The position numbers and the translations under genes are program-made. Under the pieces are notes generated by a model. That model was given only the letters and a program-made list of their open reading frames with translations. It had not been told where the DNA came from and did not search any database. Below are positions 1 through 6,233 of a stretch of 10,139 bases of DNA, in pieces. This DNA comes from CAYJWS01 sp964373925 (lineage in GTDB: Bacteria; Patescibacteriota; Patescibacteriia; Buchananbacterales; GWA2-38-13). The stretch is taken from positions 1-10,139 of the forward strand of contig CAYJWS010000044.1 in the NCBI GenBank assembly GCA_964373925.1, read 5' to 3'. The number at the start of each line of letters is the position of its first letter. Position 1 is the first letter of the stretch.

Positions 1-743
1 CCGTACGTATTCTGCCAGAGCTTATTACCCAAGCCATCGGTTTTGACCAGGTAGACGTCCATCCCTCCAGTGCCAAATGAGTCAGTTCCTCCAGTAATGA
101 TGTATCCGCCACCTTGAGTCTGTTGGATCGAGGAGCCCAAGTCACGACCTGCGCCGCCGTACGTTTGTTGCCAGAGCTTGGTGCCTAGGTCATCGGTTTT
201 GACTAAATAGACGTCCGAGCCTCCAGCGCCAAACGAGTAAGTCCCGCCCGCCACAATGTACCCGCCGTCAGTGGTCTGTTGGATCGAGGAGCCCCAATCA
301 TAGTTTATTCCCCCAAAAGTATTCTGCCACAGCAGAGTTCCCAAGGCATCTATTTTAACCAGATAGACGTCTCCCTCTCTAGCGCCGAATGAGGTGGTGT
401 AGCCCGCTACAATGTAACCGCCATCTTGGGTTTGCTGAACCGAGAGGCCATCGTCATTCCCTGTTCCGCCGTACGTATTCTGCCAGAGCTTATTACCCAA
501 GCCATCGGTTTTGACCAGGTAGAAATCCATCCCTCCAGTGCCAAATGAGTCAGTTCCTCCAGCAATGATATATCCGCCGTCAGTGGTCTGCTGGGCCGAG
601 TTGCCGTAGTCAGACTTTGCTCCCCCAAACGTCTTCTCCCACTCCACATCGGGCGGGGAGACTTGCTGGGCTGTGAGATGAGAAGTTACAACCGAGAAAA
701 CAAAACCGAAAACGACCGAAAAAACGAAATTAAAGCGAGACAT
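1..743 (-). CDS. Secreted repeat protein, beta-propeller-like (N-terminal part; 3' end outside window)
   Basis: The gene starts with ATG at 743 behind a strong ribosome-binding site (AAAGGAG, about 6 nt upstream) and is open through position 1, giving 247 visible residues. Residues 1-26 look like a signal peptide: a basic start, a Phe/Val-rich core, and likely cleavage after SHLTA. From Trp35 the protein consists of tandem 52-residue repeats starting at residues 35, 87, 139, 191 and 243. Each reads roughly W-x-x-T-[FY]-G-G, then D-x-G-x-S-x-Q-Q-T, D-G-G-Y-I-[IV], SFG, and D-x-YLVK-x-D-x-x-G. Such DGGY/YLVKTD repeats are known in secreted bacterial and archaeal proteins and probably form beta-propeller blades; that fold is inferred. 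GC is about half, above the neighbouring housekeeping genes, so transfer or separate selection is possible. Ligand and function are unknown; a cell-surface or exported role is likely. Confidence 0.85.
   Translation of the reverse strand, partial: MSRFNFVFSVVFGFVFSVVTSHLTAQQVSPPDVEWEKTFGGAKSDYGNSAQQTTDGGYIIAGGTDSFGTGGMDFYLVKTDGLGNKLWQNTYGGTGNDDGLSVQQTQDGGYIVAGYTTSFGAREGDVYLVKIDALGTLLWQNTFGGINYDWGSSIQQTTDGGYIVAGGTYSFGAGGSDVYLVKTDDLGTKLWQQTYGGAGRDLGSSIQQTQGGGYIITGGTDSFGTGGMDVYLVKTDGLGNKLWQNTY
18..641 (-). repeat. Four complete 156-bp coding repeats
   Basis: Four full units of 156 bp (52 codons) lie at 641-486, 485-330, 329-174 and 173-18, and a fifth begins at 17. The unit boundary is the Trp codon that opens each blade-like repeat. 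Units 1 and 4, which are 468 bp apart, are more alike than neighbouring units are. Confidence 0.9.
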
Positions 744-765
744 AGAAAACTCCTTTCACAAGAAA

Positions 766-800
766 GTAACGAGTAACGGGTAACCAGTAACGAGTAATAG
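766..800. repeat. Tandem array of five 7-nt units
   Basis: Five consecutive 7-nt units on the plus strand read GTAACGA, GTAACGG, GTAACCA, GTAACGA, GTAATAG. The array lies 23-57 nt upstream of the start codon of the secreted repeat gene, so it is probably in that gene's transcribed leader. No function can be read from it. Confidence 0.85.
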
Positions 801-806
801 GAACGG

Positions 807-832
807 TCATTGCTTCATGGTTTCATTGTTTT
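807..832. repeat. 26-bp dispersed intergenic repeat, copy 1
   Basis: This 26-bp stretch is identical to 7349-7374, in the same plus-strand orientation. It is internally repetitive with a period of about 8 nt (CATTGCTT, CATGGTTT, CATTGTTT). Both copies are intergenic. Here it lies next to the 7-nt array in the probable leader of the secreted repeat gene. Confidence 0.85.
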
Positions 833-855
833 GCATTGTCAAAGAACCACCTTGT

Positions 856-884
856 ATACTACGATGTCTTTATGTTTTCGTCAA
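856..884 (-). promoter_or_regulatory. Probable promoter of the secreted repeat gene
   Basis: On the minus strand there is TTGACG (884-879), a 17-nt spacer, and TAGTAT (861-856), matching 5/6 and 4/6 of the sigma-70 consensus. Transcription would start near 849 and give a leader of roughly 105 nt carrying the 26-bp repeat and the 7-nt array. Called from motif spacing only. Confidence 0.4.
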
Positions 885-930
885 ATGGTTAGAAAATAAA
901 CTGATATCTATTAAAAATTGGGGTGTTTTT

Positions 931-2979
931 TTAAATCATATCTATTATCTTGAAAATTCCTGGCTTTTCGTCGTCATTTTCGTAGGTTATTGACGGGAGG
1001 TCGAACTCGCCTTCAACATCCCATTTTTCATAGAGGCTTTCGTCAAGCTCTTGTAAAAAGAGAGAAGGTCGGTTGATGCTCTGGCCTGTGCGAAATGAAG
1101 ATGAAATAACAGGATAGGTGAGATAGAGCTCGTCTTGCGCGCGCGTGACCGCGACGTAAAAAAGTCGCCTTTCTTCTTCCAGTTCTTGCGGTTTGTCAAA
1201 AATTTTATGATGCGGAAATTGTCCGTCAACCAAGCCGATGATAAATACCGCCTTCCATTCAAGGCCTTTTGCCTGGTGAATGGTGGAAATAATCAAGGTG
1301 TCTTCGTCTTTACTTTCTTCGTTCATAGTACTCTCGCCCTTAAATGCCTCTGAAAGCGTCACCTCGGAGAGAAAATCATCAAGATGCTTGTAAGAATTCG
1401 CGAAGTTCGCGAGCTGTTCAATGTCTTCAATGCGATCGCGCGCGTTTTCAAACGTTGTTTCAATATATTTTTTGTAGCCGGAGCGCATTATGGCATCAAT
1501 AGCGGAAGGAATAAACGCCTCCTTTATTTCAATAAGTTTTTTCGCAAGCGCCATAATGTCAAGAAAACTTCTGTCCGCCTTCGCGGAAATATTGATTGTG
1601 CTCGAAACAAGCTCCGCGAGGCTTGAAAATTTTTGAATATGCGCCCAGATATTTTCCGCAGCAGAAGGCCCAATGCCGGAATAGAGCTGTAAAACGCGCT
1701 TCCACGAGAGCTCGTCTTTTATATTATTAAAAATCCTCAAGTACCCCACAATATCTTTGATATGCGCTTGCTCAAAAAATCGCATCCCCCCTCGCATTTC
1801 ATAGGGACTATTTTTTTTATTGAGCTCAAGCTCAAGCTCAATCGCCTGGAACGCGGAGCGAAAAAGCACTGCAATTGAGCTTAGCGCCACGCCTTCTTCC
1901 TGAAGTTCAAGAATTTTTTGGCAGATAAATTCCGCCTGCTGGTATGAGTCTTGAAGCGCCGCGACCGCTGGCTTTGCCATATTTTTTTTAACGCCTTTTA
2001 AATTTTTTTCAAATTGGTTTTGGTTATTTTTTATGGAGTGGTTGGCAAGCTCAAGTATCTCGGGGGTGCTGCGGTAGTTGGTTTGGAGCTTGAAAATTTT
2101 CGTTGCCGGAAATTTTTTTGGAAAATGGAGAATGTTATGTATGTCGGCCGCGCGAAACGAATATATGCTTTGCGAGTCGTCGCCGACCACGACGACATTA
2201 TTGTGGCTTGATCCTAACATTTCCACTATTTCCGCTTGAATAGTATTTGTGTCCTGGTATTCGTCCACAAGAATATAATAGAATTGTTCGGATATTTTTT
2301 TTCTTACCTCGGAATTATTTTTTAAAAGAAGCCGCCAGTTGTACAGCAGGTCGTCAAAATCCATGGAATTTATTTTTAATTTTTTTTCTTGGAAACGGAT
2401 ATATATCCTTTCAAGCGCAGGAATGATTTGGGGTTTGAGATGGCTAAATTTTTTTTCTACTACCTCTTGTATGGATGATACGCTATTTTGCTTAAAGCTC
2501 AATATTGCGTGAATCACATCTGGTTTTGGGAAGAATTCTTTTTTAGTATCTATTTTGAGGTCAGCAAGGCAGCTTTTTAAAACATTCTTTGAATCGTCTT
2601 GATCAAGTATGGAAAAATTCGATTCAAATCCAAGGAATTTTGCATATCGGCGCAAAACAATATTTGCAAGGTGGTGAAATGTTCCCCCCCATAACCCCTT
2701 GGGATGGTAATGTAGCAGAAGCTCGACTCGGTTGAGCATTTCTCGAGCCGCTTTGTTGGTAAATGTTACGAGCATTATATTTTTTGGAGGAATTTTGTGC
2801 TCTAAGAGATAGGCCGTGAGGTACACGAGCGTGCGAGTTTTTCCCGAACCCGCGCCAGCCAAAACAAGGCAGGGGCCTTTGGCGTTTTTTATAACATCAA
2901 GCTGCTCGGCGTTAAGATCTTTTTCATAATCGATTTTTGTCTCGGCAGGCTGTGAACCACCGTGAAGTATGTATTTCAT
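931..2979 (-). CDS. UvrD/PcrA-like superfamily 1 DNA helicase
   Basis: A 682-residue ATP-dependent 3'-5' DNA helicase of the UvrD/PcrA/Rep family, expected to act in DNA repair and removal of replication blocks. All signature motifs are present in order: Q motif (LNAEQ, 22-26), Walker A (AGAGSGKT, 41-48), motif Ia (TFTNKAA, 72-78), TFHHLA (100-105), motif II (VDEYQDTN, 238-245), motif III (GDDSQSIYSFR, 266-276), motif IV (NYRST, 301-305), motif V (STIHQAKGLEW, 575-585) and motif VI (LFYVAVTRA, 606-614). Only about 68 residues follow motif VI, fewer than in E. coli UvrD, so the C-terminal tail is short. The ATG at 2979 puts the Q motif at a normal distance; no clear Shine-Dalgarno is seen. It lies 79 nt downstream of the MurA-like gene on the same strand. 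The exact subfamily (PcrA, UvrD or a lineage paralogue) is not settled, so no symbol is given. Confidence 0.95.
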   Translation of the reverse strand: MKYILHGGSQPAETKIDYEKDLNAEQLDVIKNAKGPCLVLAGAGSGKTRTLVYLTAYLLEHKIPPKNIMLVTFTNKAAREMLNRVELLLHYHPKGLWGGTFHHLANIVLRRYAKFLGFESNFSILDQDDSKNVLKSCLADLKIDTKKEFFPKPDVIHAILSFKQNSVSSIQEVVEKKFSHLKPQIIPALERIYIRFQEKKLKINSMDFDDLLYNWRLLLKNNSEVRKKISEQFYYILVDEYQDTNTIQAEIVEMLGSSHNNVVVVGDDSQSIYSFRAADIHNILHFPKKFPATKIFKLQTNYRSTPEILELANHSIKNNQNQFEKNLKGVKKNMAKPAVAALQDSYQQAEFICQKILELQEEGVALSSIAVLFRSAFQAIELELELNKKNSPYEMRGGMRFFEQAHIKDIVGYLRIFNNIKDELSWKRVLQLYSGIGPSAAENIWAHIQKFSSLAELVSSTINISAKADRSFLDIMALAKKLIEIKEAFIPSAIDAIMRSGYKKYIETTFENARDRIEDIEQLANFANSYKHLDDFLSEVTLSEAFKGESTMNEESKDEDTLIISTIHQAKGLEWKAVFIIGLVDGQFPHHKIFDKPQELEEERRLFYVAVTRAQDELYLTYPVISSSFRTGQSINRPSLFLQELDESLYEKWDVEGEFDLPSITYENDDEKPGIFKIIDMI

Positions 2980-3058
2980 AATAGAAAATACAAAATAAGA
3001 GAAATTATTTTGTCATTTAAAACAACAAATGTAATTTTAATATTTGATTTTTTAATTT

Positions 3059-4357
3059 CTATTGTACTTCTCGTATATCGGCGCCGATTTCTTTCAGGCG
3101 GCCGTAGAGGTTTTCGTATCCTCTGTCAATGGAGTACGAATTATAGAGTATTGACGTGCCTTTTGCCGCGAGCATCCCTATAACAAGAATGGTCGCGGGG
3201 CGAAGCGCCGGCGGGCACATGATTTCATTGGGTTGGAGGTCTGTAGGACCCGTAATAAATACGCGGTGCGGGTCGGCAAGATGCATGGTCGCGCCAAGTT
3301 TTTGGAATTCCATATAATAAATAGACCTATTCTCATAGCACCAGTCGTGGATCATGGTGGTTCCCTTGGCCTGTGTTGCTATGGGGACAAAGAAAGGAAG
3401 ATTATCAATGTTGAGCCCAGGGTATGGACGAGGGTCTATCTTGTCTTCGAGCGCATGGAGTCTTGAGGGATACGTCTGGATATCAATGAGGTCGAATTTT
3501 TTACTCTTGGATGTATAACGCTTGAGTATTTTATATTTGAATCCCATTTTTTCAAGCTTTAAAAGCTCAAGCTCTAAAAAATCTTCAGGACACCCATTAA
3601 TTCTCAAGGATGAGTTTGTAGTGGCCGCAAGAGAGATCCAAAACATGGATTCTATGGGATCGGGTACAAGGTAGTGCTGCGCTCTGTGAAGTTTTGGCAC
3701 TCCTTGAATAATAAGGGTCGTGAGGCCGATATTGGAAATTTTCGCGCCCATGGCATTCAAAAGATGGCAGAGGTCTTGCACCATATAGTTCGCGGAGGCG
3801 AGTTTAATTGTAGTAATTCCTTTTGCAAGAACTGCGGCGAGTATTATGTTTTCCGTGCTCGTGTCTCCTGATTCGTACATGACGATTTTTTTTCCGGTGA
3901 GATTTTTTGCTCTCAAGATATGGTAGAAATTATTGGTCGCAGTAATTTTGAGGCCGAGCTTTTCTAAACCGAAAAGGTGGGGTGTAATAGTTCTTTTGCC
4001 AAGATTGCATCCTCCGGCGCGAGGTATTTTAAAATTTTTAAATTTATGGGCGAGCGCTCCAATAAGAAAAAGGATGGCGCGGATCTTGGTCGAGTTTGCA
4101 AAATCGATCTTGGAGAGATTTGGTTTTTTTGGCGCCTGAAGCGTCATGTTATTCCCTACGCGTGTAATTTTTACTCCGATGCTTATCAGCACTTTTTCAA
4201 GCTTTAAAACATCTTGGATATTGGGCACTTCTTTGAGGGTTACTGGCTCGGTCGTGAGAAGCGAAGCGCACATGCAGGATATAGCGGAGTTTTTTGCGGT
4301 TTTTGTTTCTGTTGTGCCCTTGAGCGTTTTGCCCCCATGTATTTTATAATTTGCCAT
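3059..4357 (-). CDS. MurA-like UDP-N-acetylglucosamine 1-carboxyvinyltransferase (divergent)
   Basis: A 432-residue member of the EPSP synthase/MurA family. MurA transfers enolpyruvate from PEP to UDP-GlcNAc, the first committed step of peptidoglycan precursor synthesis in the cytoplasm. Aligning by eye to E. coli MurA (numbers in brackets), the active-site set is kept: K22-N23 (K22-N23), C117 in the GGC loop (C115, target of fosfomycin), R122 (R120), D318 (D305), R344 in ENR (R331), R386 (R371) and R412 in IDRGYE (R397). Length is close to the usual 420. Some substrate-side segments differ: the conserved REPE stretch is replaced by ASANYMV near 188-194, and PDRIE reads PDPIE near 233-237. 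It starts 12 nt after the M23 gene's stop, so the two are surely cotranscribed; its own ribosome-binding site is poor. It is either the sole MurA or a divergent paralogue, so murA is not assigned. Confidence 0.88.
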   Translation of the reverse strand: MANYKIHGGKTLKGTTETKTAKNSAISCMCASLLTTEPVTLKEVPNIQDVLKLEKVLISIGVKITRVGNNMTLQAPKKPNLSKIDFANSTKIRAILFLIGALAHKFKNFKIPRAGGCNLGKRTITPHLFGLEKLGLKITATNNFYHILRAKNLTGKKIVMYESGDTSTENIILAAVLAKGITTIKLASANYMVQDLCHLLNAMGAKISNIGLTTLIIQGVPKLHRAQHYLVPDPIESMFWISLAATTNSSLRINGCPEDFLELELLKLEKMGFKYKILKRYTSKSKKFDLIDIQTYPSRLHALEDKIDPRPYPGLNIDNLPFFVPIATQAKGTTMIHDWCYENRSIYYMEFQKLGATMHLADPHRVFITGPTDLQPNEIMCPPALRPATILVIGMLAAKGTSILYNSYSIDRGYENLYGRLKEIGADIREVQ

Positions 4358-4369
4358 AAAAAAATAAAT

Positions 4370-5599
4370 TTATTTGATATATGAAAGAGGATTTACGCGC
4401 ACTCCGTTGATTCTTATTTCAAAATGCACGTGAGGGCCGGTAGATCTTCCCGTAGAACCTTCAACGCCAATGCCGTCGCCGGCTTTCACGGTGTCGCCGG
4501 TATTTACAAAAAATTTACTTAAGTGCCCATAGAGTGTCTGCATGCCGCCTCCATGATCAACTACCACCATTATACCATATCCCCCATTATATCCTCCTTG
4601 CGCCTTAATTACGATTCCATCATCCGCGGCTGTAATCACGCTTCCATACTCGCACGCTATATCCACCGCACGATGCCGAAAGTTGTAGTACTGGCTTATC
4701 CGTTTGCAGGTATTCGGCCACAGTAATTTACCGGGCCCACCCAAATTGGGCGATTCGACCGGAATATTTTGTGGTTGCGTTAATTTGCGCAGGCTGTATG
4801 TCTGTGTTGTTTGAGGTTTTTTTCCTCCAGGAATAATAAGAAGTTCACCCGTACGTATATCATTAGCTGATGCGAGCTTGTTAAATTCAATAATATTTTC
4901 TTCATCAGAAGAATATTTTTTAGCAATTTTCCCAAGAGTATCTCCAGATACAACTTTGTGCCGAATGCCGGATACAGGAAGAATAGTGAGTTTTTGCCCG
5001 GGCCGAATAATGCTATATTGCGTGAGATTATTTTCCCAAAGAATTGTATTTTGCGATATGCTAAACGACTGGGCGATACTTGAAATAGTATCACCGTTTT
5101 GTACGATATATTCTATAGCTTCGCCCTTTCTTTTGAGTTCGGATTCATAGGGAGAAACAATAGGCTTTATGAGCGCGCCATTGTTTGTGATCATATCTGG
5201 TTCAAATTCATTCGCGTCGTCGTTATCAGTATTTGGCTGTGTCCCGACCGCGGGGAGTTCAAAATAATGGCTTACGGCTTCGGTATCGCTTAGGGGGCCT
5301 TCTTCATGTATGGTTTCATAATCTTCTTCTTGTTGCACTAAAGAGGCGAGTATGTTTGTATAACCCGTGTCGTCTTTTTTTACCTCAAGCGCGTTGAGAT
5401 TTGAGGTAGCGACTATGAGAGACATTATTATAATAAGTATGTGTATGACATAGCGCCTGGCAAACGGATGGATAAGGGAGTGTTTTTTTTGTATGGGCGA
5501 ATAGAATTTTATAAAAAACCTTTTATAGACGAGATACGCGTCGTACAGAGGCAAGGTTATCTTAAATAAAATGCGCCCAACGAGTTGTATTGGGCGCAA
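4370..5599 (-). CDS. Membrane-anchored LysM-LysM-M23 peptidoglycan peptidase
   Basis: A 409-residue cell-wall hydrolase or hydrolase-like protein. A basic N-terminus is followed by a membrane segment (about 51-66), a low-complexity linker, two LysM peptidoglycan-binding domains (about 163-207 and 212-257), and a C-terminal M23 (LytM-type) domain (about 293-405). Zinc-site residues are visible: H309 and D313 (HRAVD), H390 and H392 (HVH), plus the GHL motif at 358-360. The peptidase therefore looks active and would cut peptide cross-links outside the membrane. The first possible NTG start is TTG at 5599, with no Shine-Dalgarno. The same frame stays open for 33 more codons upstream, to a TGA at 5701-5699, and keeps a Lys/hydrophobic pattern. 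The real N-terminus may thus be longer and use an unusual start or a frameshift. It leads the operon with the MurA-like gene. Confidence 0.9.
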   Translation of the reverse strand: MRPIQLVGRILFKITLPLYDAYLVYKRFFIKFYSPIQKKHSLIHPFARRYVIHILIIIMSLIVATSNLNALEVKKDDTGYTNILASLVQQEEDYETIHEEGPLSDTEAVSHYFELPAVGTQPNTDNDDANEFEPDMITNNGALIKPIVSPYESELKRKGEAIEYIVQNGDTISSIAQSFSISQNTILWENNLTQYSIIRPGQKLTILPVSGIRHKVVSGDTLGKIAKKYSSDEENIIEFNKLASANDIRTGELLIIPGGKKPQTTQTYSLRKLTQPQNIPVESPNLGGPGKLLWPNTCKRISQYYNFRHRAVDIACEYGSVITAADDGIVIKAQGGYNGGYGIMVVVDHGGGMQTLYGHLSKFFVNTGDTVKAGDGIGVEGSTGRSTGPHVHFEIRINGVRVNPLSYIK

Positions 5600-5725
5600 T
5601 GCAATTTTATATAAAAAGACTAAACCCTTGAATACAAGGGTAGTGGCTTTTACGATAAATTTTTTTATAGTGAGTTTTATAGTTTTGAGAAAATAGATTC
5701 AAATTTTCCCGCATATAACAAAAAA

Positions 5726-5737
5726 AGGAAATTTCCT
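5726..5737. promoter_or_regulatory. 12-bp perfect palindrome, possible operator
   Basis: AGGAAATTTCCT is a perfect 12-bp palindrome about +6 to +17 from the predicted start of the M23-MurA transcript. That is a typical place for a repressor to block transcription. It also contains an AGAGGAAA Shine-Dalgarno-like stretch on the minus strand. No regulator is identified. Confidence 0.35.
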
Positions 5738-5748
5738 CTTTAGATTCC

Positions 5749-5778
5749 AATATAGCACAAATAAGCTATCTGGGTCAA
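5749..5778 (-). promoter_or_regulatory. Promoter of the M23-MurA operon
   Basis: On the minus strand there is TTGACC (5778-5773), an 18-nt spacer, and TATATT (5754-5749), each 5/6 matches, with an extended -10 TG immediately upstream (TGC-TATATT). Transcription would start near 5742. That leaves about 140 nt before the TTG at 5599, much of it open in the same frame. Confidence 0.6.
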
Positions 5779-5820
5779 TCTATAATATTATTTTAGGAAA
5801 AATATTGAATTTAAGACATT

Positions 5821-5844
5821 TTTTTATCTAAAATAAGATAAAAA
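5821..5844. repeat. 9-bp perfect inverted repeat between divergent promoters
   Basis: TTTTTATCT (5821-5829) and AGATAAAAA (5836-5844) flank a 6-nt spacer, a 9-bp perfect dyad. It lies between the two divergent -35 boxes, 13 bp upstream of the rightward one. It could be a protein site, a bent AT-rich UP-like element, or a chance product of AT richness. Confidence 0.5.
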
Positions 5845-5856
5845 TTGTAATTACTC

Positions 5857-5885
5857 TTGACAAAGTTATTTTAATATGTTATTCT
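5857..5885 (+). promoter_or_regulatory. Promoter of the structured leader and small gene
   Basis: A perfect TTGACA (5857-5862), a 17-nt spacer, and TATTCT (5880-5885; 4/6) with an extended -10 TG at 5877-5878. The predicted start is near 5892, about 15 nt before the first leader hairpin. It is the best-looking plus-strand promoter in the window. Confidence 0.65.
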
Positions 5886-5906
5886 GATATATTCTTTACA
5901 ATATTA

Positions 5907-6026
5907 TAGGTGCTCCTCTTATACTCATGACCAGGTATACATATATTTGGCCATGATTATTAGGGGAGTACTTAAAGCGCTTTAGTGGTAAAACGCTAGT
6001 ATAGCCCCTAAATTCTTTCTTTTTTT
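5907..6026 (+). promoter_or_regulatory. Attenuator-like 5' leader with two mutually exclusive hairpins
   Basis: Hairpin A joins 5907-5933 to 5948-5974: 24 of 27 positions pair (three G-U wobbles, three mismatches), with a 14-nt loop. Hairpin B joins 5961-5966 with 6005-6010, 5968-5972 with 5998-6002, 5976-5979 with 5994-5997, and 5981-5984 with 5989-5992 around a GTGG loop, 19 pairs in 50 nt. A T-rich tract (6013-6026) follows B, as in an intrinsic terminator. The two share 5961-5972, so only one can form fully. A is made first and would act as antiterminator; B would stop transcription before the gene at 6039. This is the layout of a riboswitch, a protein-controlled attenuator or a thermosensor. 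I recognise no known riboswitch consensus. The pairing is seen directly; the regulatory role is inferred. Confidence 0.55.
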
Positions 6027-6038
6027 GAAAGGTTTCAC

Positions 6039-6233
6039 ATGCCGCGTCGCTTCAGGTTTTCTTTTACGGATGAGGCAACCAAGGCCATCAACGATCAGGC
6101 AACCTTGCTCCTTCGCGGAGCCGGCTTCACCTGGTCGGGCAGGCCCAAGGAGGACGTTAACGTAGGGCAAGTGCTTTTCGAGAAGCGCATGCCCTGCGTC
6201 GCAACACAGGGAAGGTCCAGAAGGCGCGCCTAA
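6039..6233 (+). CDS. Small basic protein of unknown function, probably highly expressed
   Basis: A 64-residue reading frame with a good ribosome-binding site (GAAAGG, 6 nt before ATG). It fits neatly between the leader's T-tract and a strong terminator. I do not recognise the family. Both ends are Arg-rich (PRRFRF at the start, RSRRR at the end), the middle begins with a likely helix (DEATKAINDQATLLL), and there is one Cys (residue 53). No signal peptide or membrane segment is seen. Base use is unlike the neighbours: 59% GC overall and about 72% at third positions, with AAG, GAG, AAC and ACC chosen where neighbouring genes favour A/T endings. That periodicity supports real coding and suggests either very high expression or transfer from a GC-rich source. 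Its own promoter, leader and terminator make it a single-gene unit. The main alternative is that the GC-rich stretch is a structured non-coding RNA and the frame is accidental. Confidence 0.6.
   Translation: MPRRFRFSFTDEATKAINDQATLLLRGAGFTWSGRPKEDVNVGQVLFEKRMPCVATQGRSRRRA

Larger units (their letters stand above)
5600..6038. other. Divergent intergenic control region
   Basis: About 440 bp between the M23 operon (leftward) and the small GC-rich gene (rightward). From left to right it holds a possible N-terminal extension of the M23 gene (5600-5698), a 12-bp palindrome (5726-5737), a leftward promoter (5749-5778), very AT-rich DNA with a 9-bp inverted repeat (5821-5844), a rightward promoter (5857-5885), and a structured leader with two competing hairpins (5907-6026). 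I see no convincing independent gene here. Confidence 0.75.

Noticed and set aside
407..649. 80-codon minus-strand frame overlapping the secreted repeat gene
   Set aside because: It is a different frame of the 52-residue repeat DNA; the true frame has the signal peptide, ribosome-binding site and repeat motifs.
766..832. CRISPR array
   Set aside because: The 7-nt units are directly adjacent with no spacers, and the 26-bp element occurs only once here; no cas gene is present.
2950..4357. Similar N-termini (YILHGG and YKIHGG) of the helicase and MurA-like proteins
   Set aside because: The match is only a few residues, the second is part of the normal MurA N-terminal strand, and there is no shared DNA sequence; chance is the simplest explanation.
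5699..5701. TGA recoded as glycine (as in some CPR lineages) to extend the M23 gene
   Set aside because: No in-frame TGA occurs inside any clear gene here, and reading through this TGA does not reach a start codon.
5607..5714. Independent 35-codon gene starting with ATG at 5714 (minus strand)
   Set aside because: The Shine-Dalgarno-like AGAGG is too far upstream, and the product has no recognisable features. It is more interesting as a possible frameshifted N-terminus of the M23 gene.
5821..5844. Intrinsic terminator at the AT-rich inverted repeat
   Set aside because: The stem is almost all A-T, and no gene transcribes into it from either side; it lies between divergent promoters.
5976..5997. 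tRNA D-arm-like sequence (GCGC-TTTAGTGGTAAAA-CGC)
   Set aside because: No anticodon arm, T-arm or acceptor stem accompanies it in the right geometry; the pairing is fully explained as the top of hairpin B.
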